From contig NZ_CP107939.1 in NCBI RefSeq assembly GCF_036046055.1, positions 7,936,001 through 8,000,000 of the forward strand: a DNA stretch of 64,000 bases, given 5' to 3'. Source of the stretch: Nocardia sp. NBC_00403. GTDB taxonomy: Bacteria > Actinomycetota > Actinomycetes > Mycobacteriales > Mycobacteriaceae. Of this stretch, positions 51,454 to 60,205 are shown piece after piece. The translations under genes and the position numbers were made by a program. The notes beneath the pieces are model-generated. The model had not been told where the DNA came from. It ran no database searches and was given only the letters and a program-made list of their open reading frames with translations. Each line of letters starts with the position of its first letter. Within the stretch, counting starts at the first letter, position 1.

Positions 51454-54003
51454 TTATTGCCCACTCGAGGCAACCGGGATTTCCGGCATCCCGAGCAATA
51501 CCGGCACCTTGCGTTCCCCGCTGTCGTCGAACGAAATGGTCGGATCCGACTCTTCGGGGGCGTTGACGAAGGAGACGAAGCGCGACAGCTTCTCTTCGTC
51601 GTCGAGCACCGCGGCCCATTCGTCGCGGTAGCCGGCGATATGCTGCGCCATCGCGGCCTCGAGATCGTCGGCGATGCCCAGGCTGTCCTCGCAGACGACC
51701 TGCACGAGGTAGTCCATACCGCCCTCGAGGGCCTCTTGCCACGGCGCGGTGCGCTGCAGGCGGTCGGCGGTGCGAATGTAGAACATCAGGTACCGGTCGA
51801 TGTACTTGATCAGTGTCTCGTCGTCGAGCTCACCGGCGAGCAGCACCGCGTGCTTGGGCGTGAGACCACCGTTGCCGCCGACGTAGAGGTTCCAGCCCTT
51901 TTCGGTGGCGATGACACCGACGTCCTTGCCACGAGCCTCCGCGCATTCACGAGCGCAACCGGACACCGCCAGCTTCAGCTTGTGTGGCGAACGCAGGCCG
52001 CGGTACCGCTTCTCCAGCAGCACGGCCATGCCGACCGAGTCCTGCTGACCGTAGCGGCACCAGGTGGAGCCGACACAGCTCTTCACGGTGCGCAGCGACT
52101 TGCCGTAGGCGTGGCCGGACTCCATGCCGACATCCACCAGACGCTTCCAGATCAGCGGCAGCTGTTCGACCCGCGCGCCGAACAGGTCGATGCGCTGACC
52201 GCCGGTGACCTTGACATAGAGACCGAACTCCTTGGCCACCTCGCCGATGGTGATCAACTGGTCGGCGGTGACCTCGCCACCGGGCATCCGCGGCACCACC
52301 GAGTAGGTGCCGTTCTTCTGCAGATTGGCGAGGAAGTGGTCGTTGGTGTCCTGCAATGCCGCTTGCTCGCCGTCGAGGATGTGCTCGCTCGAGGTGGAGG
52401 CCAGGATGGAGGCGACCGTCGGCTTGCAGATATCGCAGCCGGTGCCCTTGCCGTGCTTGGCGATCAGGGCGGAGAAGGTGCGGATGCCGGTGACCTGGAC
52501 GATCTGGAACAGCTCGGCACGAGACTGGCCGAAGTGCTCGCACAGCGCCTTGGACATCTCGACGCCGGACTGCTCCAGCAGCTTCTTGAGCATGGGAACG
52601 CAACCGCCGCAGGAAGTTCCAGCGGAGGTGCAGCTCTTGATCGCGGGCACATCGCAGGCGCCGTCGGCGATTGCACCACAGATCGCGCCCTTGGAAACGT
52701 TATTGCAGGAGCAGATCTGGGCGTCATCGGGCAATGCGTCCGCGCCGAGTTCGGCACCGGCCGGGGAAATCAGCGCGGCGGGCTCGGCAGGCAGCGGGCG
52801 ACCGACCAGCGGGCGCAGTGCCGCGTAGGCGGTGGCATCACCGACCAGGATGCCGCCGAGCAGGATTTTGGCATCGTCGGAGACAACGAGTTTCGCGTAG
52901 GTGCCCTTGGCGGCGTCGTGCAGAACCACCGACAGCGCGCCCTCGGTGATGCCGTGCGCATCACCGAAGCTGGCCACATCGACACCGAGCAGCTTGAGCT
53001 TGGTCGACATATCCGCGCCGGGGAATTCGCCTGCGCCACCGAGCAATCGGTCCGCGACGATCTCCGCGGTGGTGTAGCCGGGGGCGACCAACCCGTAGCA
53101 GGTGCCCTCGACAGCAGCGCATTCGCCGATCGCGTAAACGTTCGGGTCCGAGGTCTGCAGGGCGAGGTCGGTGATGATGCCGCCGCGCGGGCCGACCTCC
53201 AGACCGGCGTCACGGGCGATCTGATCGCGCGGGCGGACACCGGCGGAGAACACCACCAGCGCGGCGTCGATCACCGTCTCGTCGGAGAGGGTGACCTTCA
53301 ATCGGCCGGCCGGCGTGCTGTCGGTATCGGCCTCGATCGAGGAGGTGCCGACGCCGGTGTGCACTTCCAGGCCGAGGTCGGATACCAGGCGCTCCAGGAT
53401 GGCGCCACCACCCTCGTCGATCTGGGCGGGCATCAGCCTGGCGTTGTACTCCACCACGTGCGGAGTCATCCCGAGCAACCGCAGCGCGTTGGCCGCCTCG
53501 AGGCCGAGCAGACCGCCGCCGACGACCACACCGACCGCGCCGGGGCCGGCCGCGGTCGCGGTCGCCCGGATGCCGTCCAGGTCGTCGAGGGTGCGGTAGA
53601 CGAAGCACTCCGGCAGGTCGTGGCCCGGCACCGGCGGCACGAACGGATACGACCCGGTGGCGAGCACCAGCGCGTCGTAAGCGATGGTGTCGCCCGCGGA
53701 GGTGGTGACCTTGCGGGCCGCCCGGTCGATGGCGTCGGCACGCTGACCGAGTCGCAGCTCGACCAGGTCGTCGCCCGCGTACTCGTTACCGGGCAATGCG
53801 AGCGCGGTCGCGTCCCACACGCCGACGTAGGAGGACAGACCGACGCGGTCGTAGGCGGGCAGCCGCTCCTCGCTGAGGATGACGACCTGCCATTGGCCTG
53901 CTTCGTCCCTGGACCGCAGTGCCTCCACGAAGCGGTGCCCGACCATGCCGTGGCCGACGACCACGGCGATCTTGCGCTGAGCGGGTTCGACTGTCGAGTT
54001 CAT
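51454..54003 (-). CDS. nirB: Assimilatory NAD(P)H nitrite reductase large subunit
   Basis: An 849-residue flavo-siroheme enzyme that reduces nitrite to ammonium. The FAD domain starts with VVVGHGMVGHRFVEAL, the NAD domain has VVVGGGLLGLEAANAL, and the BFD-like [2Fe-2S] region has ICSCNNVSKGAICG and TSCGGCVPMLKKLL. The siroheme/[4Fe-4S] site has VKSCVGSTWCRYGQQDS and VSGCARECAEARGKD. GGAGG precedes ATG 54003; the frame extends upstream to 54360 only as an antisense shadow of narK. It follows narK by 26 bp in one operon. Confidence 0.96.
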   Translation of the reverse strand: MNSTVEPAQRKIAVVVGHGMVGHRFVEALRSRDEAGQWQVVILSEERLPAYDRVGLSSYVGVWDATALALPGNEYAGDDLVELRLGQRADAIDRAARKVTTSAGDTIAYDALVLATGSYPFVPPVPGHDLPECFVYRTLDDLDGIRATATAAGPGAVGVVVGGGLLGLEAANALRLLGMTPHVVEYNARLMPAQIDEGGGAILERLVSDLGLEVHTGVGTSSIEADTDSTPAGRLKVTLSDETVIDAALVVFSAGVRPRDQIARDAGLEVGPRGGIITDLALQTSDPNVYAIGECAAVEGTCYGLVAPGYTTAEIVADRLLGGAGEFPGADMSTKLKLLGVDVASFGDAHGITEGALSVVLHDAAKGTYAKLVVSDDAKILLGGILVGDATAYAALRPLVGRPLPAEPAALISPAGAELGADALPDDAQICSCNNVSKGAICGAIADGACDVPAIKSCTSAGTSCGGCVPMLKKLLEQSGVEMSKALCEHFGQSRAELFQIVQVTGIRTFSALIAKHGKGTGCDICKPTVASILASTSSEHILDGEQAALQDTNDHFLANLQKNGTYSVVPRMPGGEVTADQLITIGEVAKEFGLYVKVTGGQRIDLFGARVEQLPLIWKRLVDVGMESGHAYGKSLRTVKSCVGSTWCRYGQQDSVGMAVLLEKRYRGLRSPHKLKLAVSGCARECAEARGKDVGVIATEKGWNLYVGGNGGLTPKHAVLLAGELDDETLIKYIDRYLMFYIRTADRLQRTAPWQEALEGGMDYLVQVVCEDSLGIADDLEAAMAQHIAGYRDEWAAVLDDEEKLSRFVSFVNAPEESDPTISFDDSGERKVPVLLGMPEIPVASSGQ

Positions 54004-54029
54004 GACTGTCCTCCGTTGGTATTTCGGCG

Positions 54030-55523
54030 TCAGGCTCGGGCCGACGGGCTGGCGGACGTGGAGTTGGTGCCGGTCGAGTCGACGGCCTCGGCCTCGAGGA
54101 CGAGTGCCTCCGCCTCGACGACGACGTCGGAATCGAGGCTCGCGGCGGCAAACGTCGACCGCATGCTCGGGCGACGCAGGAAGACCACCCAGGTCAGCGC
54201 GGCGCACGCCACATAGAAGGCCATGAAGACCCAGAACGCGGTGGTAGCCGACGCGGTCGAGGCGTAGGAAGACCGCAGCACCAGGTTGATGGCGACCCCG
54301 CCGAGCGCGCCGATGGCGCCGACGAAACCGATGAGGGCGCCGGAGGTGTTCTGCGACCACGCGGCCTGGGAGGCCTGGCTCACGTCCAGGCTCTTGGACT
54401 TGGCGTCGAAAACCGACGGGATGATCTTGGTGACCGATCCGTTGCCGATGCCGGAGAGCACGAACAGCGCGATGAACCCGCCGATCAACGTGATCATCAC
54501 CGCACCGCTCGGCACACCGCCGTTGCGATCACCGACGGTGCTGACCGCCGCGACGATGACGGCCGCGACCATCATCGCCCCGAAGACGTACATGGTGACC
54601 TTGCTGCCGCCGATCTTGTCGGCCCATTTGCCGCCGTAGGGACGCGCCAGCGACCCGAGCAACGGTCCGATGAACGCGATCTGCGCGGCATGCAGCGCCG
54701 CCTGCGCCGCGGTATCGCCACCGGCCTTGAAGCTGATCTGCAGCACCTGACCGAAGGCGAAGCTGTAGCCGATGAAGGAACCGAAGGTACCGATGTAGAG
54801 GAACGCGATCGCCCACGACTGCGGCACCCGCAGCGCCGTGATCATGTACGACAGGTCGGCCTTCTGGTTCTTCAGATTGTCCATGTACAGCGCGGCGCCG
54901 ACACCGGCCAGCGCGACCAGCACCAGGTAGGCAGCGCAGATCAGCGAGGCGTAGCCGTTGCCGAGGGTGGCAATGACCAGCAGGCCGAGCAGCTGGATGA
55001 CCGGAACACCGATATTTCCGCCGCCCGCGTTCAGGCCGAGCGCCCAGCCCTTGAGCCGCTGCGGATAAAAGGCATTGATATTGGTCATCGAGGAGGCGAA
55101 ATTGCCGCCACCGAAACCGGCAAAGCCCGCGACGACGAGGAAGGTCGTGTACGAAGTGCCGGGCTGGTTGATGAAATACAGCGTGAGCAGCGTCGGAATG
55201 AGCAGCAACACAGCGCTGAAGATCGTCCAGTTGCGGCCGCCGAACCGTGCCGTCGCAACGGTGTAGGGAATCCGCAGGATCGCGCCGACGAGGGTTGGCA
55301 CAGCGACGAGAAAGAATTTGCCCGCCGGATCGATGCCGAATTTGTCGGTGGGCATGAACAGCACCATGACCGACCAGATCGACCAGACCGAGAAACCGAC
55401 GTGCTCGGCGAAGACCGACCAGATCAGGTTTCGTTTGGCAACGTCTTTGCCGCCTGCCTCCCAGGCCGCGACATCTTCGGCATCCCAGCGCTCGATGTTG
55501 TGGTTACGCGTCAGCGTGCTCAA
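54030..55523 (-). CDS. narK: Nitrate/nitrite transporter (NarK family)
   Basis: A 497-residue MFS transporter with about 12 membrane segments. The nitrate signatures are present: FAGFGGGNFASSMTNINAFY in the first half and FALFVLSGIGNGSVTKIIPS-like IALFVLSGIGNGSVTKIIPS in the second. The C-terminal tail is acidic, Ser/Ala-rich and without helices. GGGAGG stands 6 nt before the TTG at 55523, which is chosen over the adjacent TTG at 55526. It is the first gene of the nitrite-assimilation operon; its control region is 55524-55795. Confidence 0.93.
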   Translation of the reverse strand: MSTLTRNHNIERWDAEDVAAWEAGGKDVAKRNLIWSVFAEHVGFSVWSIWSVMVLFMPTDKFGIDPAGKFFLVAVPTLVGAILRIPYTVATARFGGRNWTIFSAVLLLIPTLLTLYFINQPGTSYTTFLVVAGFAGFGGGNFASSMTNINAFYPQRLKGWALGLNAGGGNIGVPVIQLLGLLVIATLGNGYASLICAAYLVLVALAGVGAALYMDNLKNQKADLSYMITALRVPQSWAIAFLYIGTFGSFIGYSFAFGQVLQISFKAGGDTAAQAALHAAQIAFIGPLLGSLARPYGGKWADKIGGSKVTMYVFGAMMVAAVIVAAVSTVGDRNGGVPSGAVMITLIGGFIALFVLSGIGNGSVTKIIPSVFDAKSKSLDVSQASQAAWSQNTSGALIGFVGAIGALGGVAINLVLRSSYASTASATTAFWVFMAFYVACAALTWVVFLRRPSMRSTFAAASLDSDVVVEAEALVLEAEAVDSTGTNSTSASPSARA

Positions 55524-55591
55524 CAAGGGCCTCCCAAAATCGGTTAGCCCAACCGTAGGAAACGGGTATTGCCGAAATGCTGCGCGAAATG

Positions 55592-55608
55592 ACCGTCAAA
55601 TCAACGGT
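55592..55608. promoter_or_regulatory. ACCGT-N7-ACGGT inverted repeat upstream of narK
   Basis: A perfect 5-bp-arm palindrome about 70-85 nt upstream of the narK start. It is a candidate site for the operon regulator NnaR; no GlnR-type box was recognised with confidence. Confidence 0.3.
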
Positions 55609-55660
55609 TGCTCACGATTACCCGGCCACACAGGTGAGAACCCACCGAATGTTTCGGGCA

Positions 55661-55731
55661 TGTGACGCAACGGTTTCCACGCGTCACAAACAGCCGACCT
55701 CGATATCGGCGGCCAGTGCGGGGTGTGACGC
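55661..55731. promoter_or_regulatory. Repeated TGTGACGC elements between narK and the MFS gene
   Basis: TGTGACGC at 55661-55668 faces GCGTCACA at 55681-55688, and a third copy lies at 55724-55731. The first two form an 8-bp-arm inverted repeat with 12-nt spacing. Repetition within 70 bp upstream of a regulated operon suggests a regulator binding cluster. Confidence 0.5.
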
Positions 55732-55795
55732 ACAGCATCCTCGCCCTGTCACGACCTCGCAACTCGACGTGAGATTTCGGTAGTCGCGATGAACG

Positions 55796-57055
55796 CTATT
55801 GATTCCAGGTGTCTTCGAGCATCCGCGGCTTGCAGGCCTGCCACGCGCCGATGAGCAGCACCAGCACCGCGACGCTGAGCATTGCGAACGGCGCGAGCCA
55901 ACCGCCGGTTGCGGTGTGCAGCATGCCGAACAGCAGCGGCCCGACACAGGCCACGGCGTAGCCGACACCCTGGGTGAAGCCCGACAGCGAGGCCGAGCCC
56001 TGCGGGGTTCTGGTGCGCAGGTTGATCAGCGTGAGCGCCATCGGGAAAGTGCTCGGGCCGAGGCCGAGCAGCACCACCCACAGCACCGGTGCGCCCATCG
56101 GTGCGATCAGCAGTCCGGCGAAGGCGATGAAGAAGAACAGCGCGCAGCCGACCACAAAGGGGAAGGGATTGCCGAAGCGCGCAACGATAGTCGGCGCTGT
56201 GAACGCGGAAACCAGCCCGACCAGCGCGAAGAGCCCGACCATTGCGCCGCCGAACGCGGCGCTCGCGCCCGCCTCGCCGAGGATCTTGGGCAACCAGGTG
56301 AAGATCGAGTACGTGGTCAGCGAGGTCATGCCGAACATGCCCGCCATGCCCCAGGCCACCGGCGAACGCCACGCCTTGCCCTTGGGCTCCTGCCTGGCGG
56401 GCAAGCCGGTCGAGTCGAGGACGTCACGGCCGCGGCGATCGCGCATTACGCCGATCCACGGCAGCGCCGCGGCGAATCCGAGCACTGCCCACAGGCCGAG
56501 CGAGATCCGCCAGCCGTGCGCCTCGGCGACGGGGACGGCAATAAGTGCGGGCACGACGGTGCCGAGCTGCACCATGGTGATGTAGAGCGAGCTCACCATC
56601 GCGAGCCGATCCGGGAAGTACCGCTTCACCAACGGCGGGATCACCACATTGCCGATACCCATGCCACCGAGGGCGAGGGCGGAGAAGACGAACATGGCCG
56701 CGGTGCTGCCGATGGTAGCCCTGATCAACATGCCGAGCCCGGCCATCAGCATGGCGACCATGGCGGTGCGTTCCAGCCCGAGCCTGCGCACGAAGATCGG
56801 CGTCAGCAGACCGGACACCGCGAACATCGCGGTCGGGATCATGCCGAAGACACCGATCACGGCGGTCGAATAGCCGATGTCGGCGCCGATTCGCTCGGCC
56901 AGCGGACTGAATGCGGTGACGGCAACGCGGAGGGTGAGCGCGGACACGACAATGGCGGCGAGGACCAGTAGGCGGCCCTCGGTCAGTGCACGTCGGCGGT
57001 GCTCGACCTGGTCGGCTGCCAGGCGAGTTGTCGTCTGCTCGAGGGTTGCGGTCAC
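55796..57055 (-). CDS. CynX/NimT-type MFS transporter
   Basis: A 419-residue MFS protein with 12 hydrophobic segments. It resembles the cyanate/2-nitroimidazole (CynX) branch: AFSPLAERIGADIGYSTAVI, GLLTPIFVRRLGLERTAMVA, and GFTQGVGYAVACVGPLLFGM. The cargo is unknown. GTG 57055 gives a protein starting MTATLEQTT; the frame is open to 57091. It is divergent from a GntR regulator 65 bp away, which most likely represses it. Confidence 0.86.
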   Translation of the reverse strand: MTATLEQTTTRLAADQVEHRRRALTEGRLLVLAAIVVSALTLRVAVTAFSPLAERIGADIGYSTAVIGVFGMIPTAMFAVSGLLTPIFVRRLGLERTAMVAMLMAGLGMLIRATIGSTAAMFVFSALALGGMGIGNVVIPPLVKRYFPDRLAMVSSLYITMVQLGTVVPALIAVPVAEAHGWRISLGLWAVLGFAAALPWIGVMRDRRGRDVLDSTGLPARQEPKGKAWRSPVAWGMAGMFGMTSLTTYSIFTWLPKILGEAGASAAFGGAMVGLFALVGLVSAFTAPTIVARFGNPFPFVVGCALFFFIAFAGLLIAPMGAPVLWVVLLGLGPSTFPMALTLINLRTRTPQGSASLSGFTQGVGYAVACVGPLLFGMLHTATGGWLAPFAMLSVAVLVLLIGAWQACKPRMLEDTWNQ

Positions 57056-57061
57056 CGAGAA

Positions 57062-57082
57062 ATCATAGGATGACCCGATGAT
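57062..57082. promoter_or_regulatory. ATCAT-N11-ATGAT operator-like repeat between MFS and GntR genes
   Basis: ATCAT (57062-57066) and ATGAT (57078-57082) form an inverted repeat. On the minus strand the same stretch reads as three related 8-mers (CCTATCAT, CGGGTCAT, CCTATGAT). It lies just before both starts and is the likely GntR target. Confidence 0.4.
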
Positions 57083-57120
57083 AGGAGGCAACCATTTGTG
57101 ATGGGCGGTACTCTGTTCCG

Positions 57121-57807
57121 GTGCAACCAGTCCGGCGCACCAGCCTCATAGCCCAGGTCACCGAACAGCTGCGTGCCGAAATCCGTTCCGGCCGTTGGCC
57201 TATCGGCTCTCGCATCCCTACCGAACCAGAGCTCACCGAGCTAACGGGCACCGGTAGAAACACCGTGCGCGAGGCGGTGCAGGCGCTCGTCCACGCAGGC
57301 ATGCTGGAGCGCCGACAAGGCTCCGGCACCTATGTGATCGCCGCCTCGGAGGTAGGCGGCACGCTCGCGAAGTACTTCGCCGACGCGGAGGAGCGCGACG
57401 TCCTGGAACTACGCCAGGCCCTCGACTCCACCGCCGCCGCGCTCGCCGCGCGCCGCCGCGACGACTCCGACATCGCGAATTTGCGACGCCTGCTGGAGGA
57501 ACGCAACCAGGAGCGTTGGAACGCGGAGAACGTGGCGGCCATCGAAGCCGACGTCGAACTGCATCGCGCGATCGTGGTCGCCAGCCACAATGCGGTATAC
57601 CTCGAGTTCTACGACTCGCTGTTGCCGACCATCGAACAGGTGATCCGCGCGCGGACCAGGAAATCCGACGACGCGTTCGACGCGGAGCACAACGAGTTGG
57701 TACAGGCCGTGATCGATGGCGACCCCGATCGGGCCGCTCAGGCGGCGACCTGTTTCCTCGCCACACTCATCGCCGAATACCCCGCACGTGACGAACCTGT
57801 GCGATAG
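57121..57807 (+). CDS. GntR/FadR-family regulator
   Basis: A 228-residue regulator. The winged helix covers residues 5-75 (LIAQVTEQLRAEIRSGRWPI, RNTVREAVQALVHAGMLERR, QGSGTYVI). The FCD ligand domain follows (LELRQALDSTAAALAARR, ADVELHRAIVVASHN, and EHNELVQAVIDGDPDRAAQA) with the acid/histidine metal-site pattern of the FadR group. GTG start. It is divergent from the CynX-like transporter. A GGTAACC...GGTCACC repeat overlaps its stop codon, upstream of the second narK, and could be another site. Confidence 0.9.
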   Translation: MQPVRRTSLIAQVTEQLRAEIRSGRWPIGSRIPTEPELTELTGTGRNTVREAVQALVHAGMLERRQGSGTYVIAASEVGGTLAKYFADAEERDVLELRQALDSTAAALAARRRDDSDIANLRRLLEERNQERWNAENVAAIEADVELHRAIVVASHNAVYLEFYDSLLPTIEQVIRARTRKSDDAFDAEHNELVQAVIDGDPDRAAQAATCFLATLIAEYPARDEPVR

Positions 57808-57955
57808 GTAACCGAGTGGTCACCGGGCGACTTCCCACCATGTGAGTCGGAATTGCCGGGAACGTCACCGACGGCCACTCGCGCGCAACAACCGGCTTCT
57901 ACCTTTGTCTCGACCGTAGCTGGGCAACAAGCCGAGCCCAATCGAGAGGAAGCCG

Positions 57956-59440
57956 ATGACCGCCACAGTAGCTGCCACCGGCCAGCAGTCGGACACAACA
58001 ACTTTCGAGCACCAGAAGCGTGGTCGCTGGCTGGATACCTGGGAGCCGGACAACGCAAAATTCTGGGAATCGGGCGGCAAACTCACCGCCCGTAAGAACC
58101 TGATCTTCTCCGTGTTCGCCGAGAATCTCGGCTTCAGCGTCTGGGTCATCTGGGGCACCGTGGTGACCAGCATGGGCCTGGCGGGCTTCGACTTCCTGGC
58201 CGGCCTCGGCAAGGGCAACCCGACCGCGGTGAGCAATGCCCTGCTGCTGACCTCCACCCCGACCCTGGTCGGCGCGGCGCTGCGCATTCCCTACACCTTC
58301 GCCATCCCCAAGTTCGGCGGGCGAGCCTTCACCGCCTTCAGTGCGGCGATGCTGTTGATCCCGACCTTGGGCCTGGCCTATTTTATCAATCACCCCGGCA
58401 CACCGATGTGGGTGTTCATGATCCTGGCCGCGCTCGCCGGTGTCGGCGGCGGCAACTTCTCGTCCTCGATGGCCAACATCAACTTCTTCTTCCCCGAAGG
58501 CAAGAAGGGTGCAGCCCTCGGCATCAATGCCGCGGGCGGCAACCTCGGCGTCGCCCAAACCCAGTTGGTGCTGCCACTGCTGATCACGCTCGGCACGCAC
58601 ATCATGGCCAAGGACGCAGCGGGCTACCGGTTCGGCATTACCCTCTCGGTCCTGGTGTGGGTGCCGTTCATCCTGATCGCGGCCTTCGGTGCGCTCCGGT
58701 ACATGGACAGCATCAGCACCGCCAAATCCGATGGCAAGTCCTACAAGCTGGCGCTGACCAACCGGCACACCTGGGTGATGTCGTTTCTCTACATCGGTAC
58801 ATTCGGCTCGTTCATCGGGTTCTCCTTCGCCTTCCCGACCCTGATCAAGGCCAACTTCCCCGACCTCGCCAAGATCGGCTGGATCACCACGCTCGGCAAC
58901 CTCGCGTTCCTCGGCGCACTGGTCGGCTCCTTCAGCCGCCCGTTCGGCGGCTGGGTGTCCGACAAAGCCGGCGGCGCCAAGATCACCGTGTACGTCTTCG
59001 GTGGCATGTCGGTGGCGTGCGCGCTCATCCTGGCCGCGCTGGAGCTGAAAAGCTTCCCGCTGTACTTGATTTCGTTCCTGCTGCTGTTCGTTCTCACCGG
59101 CATCGGCAACGGCTCGACCTACCGGATGATCCCGTCCATCTTCAGCGCCGAGGCCAAGAAGTACGCCTCGGAACACGGCCTGGATGCCACCGACGCCGTC
59201 GCATCGGCACGGCGGCAGGCAGGCGCCGCCATCGGTGTCATCGGCGCGGTCGGCGCGGCGGGCGGATACCTGCTGCAGCAGGCACTTCGCTTGTCCAACA
59301 TCAACTTCCACAGCATGACCCCCGCGTTCTGGACCTACGCGGCCGCGTTCCTCGTGATGGCAACCGTCACCTGGTTCTTCTACCTGCGCTCCTCGCTCGG
59401 CGTCCAGCGGATCTCCTCGCTGGCCTACGCCAACGTGTAA
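57956..59440 (+). CDS. Second nitrate/nitrite transporter (NarK family)
   Basis: A 494-residue MFS transporter of the NarK group, clearly paralogous to the operon-borne narK. It has AALAGVGGGNFSSSMANINF in the first nitrate signature and LLFVLTGIGNGSTYRMIPSI in the second. Both share LGFSVW and TLVGAALRIPYT. GAGAGGAAG precedes the ATG by 4 nt. It is a monocistronic unit ended by a strong terminator, so it is likely regulated separately from narK-nirBD; it may serve narGHJI or nitrite export. Confidence 0.93.
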   Translation: MTATVAATGQQSDTTTFEHQKRGRWLDTWEPDNAKFWESGGKLTARKNLIFSVFAENLGFSVWVIWGTVVTSMGLAGFDFLAGLGKGNPTAVSNALLLTSTPTLVGAALRIPYTFAIPKFGGRAFTAFSAAMLLIPTLGLAYFINHPGTPMWVFMILAALAGVGGGNFSSSMANINFFFPEGKKGAALGINAAGGNLGVAQTQLVLPLLITLGTHIMAKDAAGYRFGITLSVLVWVPFILIAAFGALRYMDSISTAKSDGKSYKLALTNRHTWVMSFLYIGTFGSFIGFSFAFPTLIKANFPDLAKIGWITTLGNLAFLGALVGSFSRPFGGWVSDKAGGAKITVYVFGGMSVACALILAALELKSFPLYLISFLLLFVLTGIGNGSTYRMIPSIFSAEAKKYASEHGLDATDAVASARRQAGAAIGVIGAVGAAGGYLLQQALRLSNINFHSMTPAFWTYAAAFLVMATVTWFFYLRSSLGVQRISSLAYANV

Positions 59441-59458
59441 CCGCCAGCGCCGCAGTAC

Positions 59459-59521
59459 AAGCCGAACGCCACACCGCTCGTTCCGACTCAGGTCGGGACC
59501 CGAGGTGTGGCGTTCGGCTTT
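59459..59521 (+). terminator. Strong terminator after the second narK
   Basis: AAGCCGAACGCCACACC (59459-59475) pairs perfectly with GGTGTGGCGTTCGGCTT (59504-59520), with a 28-nt loop that itself can fold (TCCGACTCAGGTCGGGA). TTTC follows. Confidence 0.85.
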
Positions 59522-59599
59522 CACCCGTCTCGACCCCCGCACGGCGCCAACGCTTTACGCTGGAAAGCGGACTCACATCGGGGTGACAGAGGTGAGCAT

Positions 59600-60169
59600 T
59601 TGGATATCAGCAAGAAGTCGCAGACACCGTTGTATCGGACTGCGACGCGGGAGGACCTTGCCGACATCGCCGCGTTGGAGAAGGAACAGCTCGGGGACCT
59701 GGCTTGCTCCTATGTGATCCTGCGTCAATTGTTCGATCTGCACGGATCGCACTGGGTGGTGGCCGAAATCGGTGGGCACGTCTGCGGATACGCGATCGTC
59801 GGCATCAACGCGGCGCAGCTGGCGTGGGTGCTCGGGCTGGCCGTGGCCGAGGCCCACCAGCGTCGTGGACTCGGCACCGCGCTGCTCGAGCGGGCCGTCT
59901 CGGGTTGCCGCGCCGCCCGGGTCGAGCGGATCTTCATCACCGTGCGACCGACCAATCAGGGCGCCGCCTCGTTGTACAAGAACGCGGGATTCCAGTGGGT
60001 CGGACACGATCGGCGGTATTTCGGCGACGACGAGCCGCGCGACGTGCTGATGCACCTGATCCAACGCAGTCCCCTCGGCCCACCGATCGCCGGGCCGAAC
60101 GACAAGCGATGGCTCAAGCCGTCGCCGGAGCCAACCAATAGCCGAATTCCATTGCTATGGTGGAAATAA
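59600..60169 (+). CDS. GNAT-family N-acetyltransferase
   Basis: A 189-residue GNAT enzyme. YRTATREDLADIAALEKEQL opens the fold, AWVLGLAVAEAHQRRGLGTA carries the acetyl-CoA-binding V/A site with QRRGLG, and RVERIFITVRPTNQGAASLY then YKNAGFQWVGHDRRYF completes it. It resembles RimI-like acetyltransferases; the acceptor is unknown. TTG 59600 is chosen because GAGGTGA lies 5 nt upstream; the frame is open to 59507, inside the terminator. Confidence 0.82.
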   Translation: MDISKKSQTPLYRTATREDLADIAALEKEQLGDLACSYVILRQLFDLHGSHWVVAEIGGHVCGYAIVGINAAQLAWVLGLAVAEAHQRRGLGTALLERAVSGCRAARVERIFITVRPTNQGAASLYKNAGFQWVGHDRRYFGDDEPRDVLMHLIQRSPLGPPIAGPNDKRWLKPSPEPTNSRIPLLWWK

Positions 60170-60205
60170 CGTCTTGCCGACGTGTCACTCCCGGGGGAGA
60201 TTTAC

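Noticed and set aside
51457..54216. Long plus-strand frame opposite nirB (919 codons)
   Set aside because: nirB on the other strand has every expected cofactor motif; this is its third-position GC shadow.
55524..55795. GlnR boxes upstream of narK
   Set aside because: GAAAC-like fragments occur (near 55558) but not with the required paired spacing.
57899..59542. Minus-strand frame opposite the second narK (547 codons)
   Set aside because: Charged, repetitive shadow translation; it also runs through the terminator.
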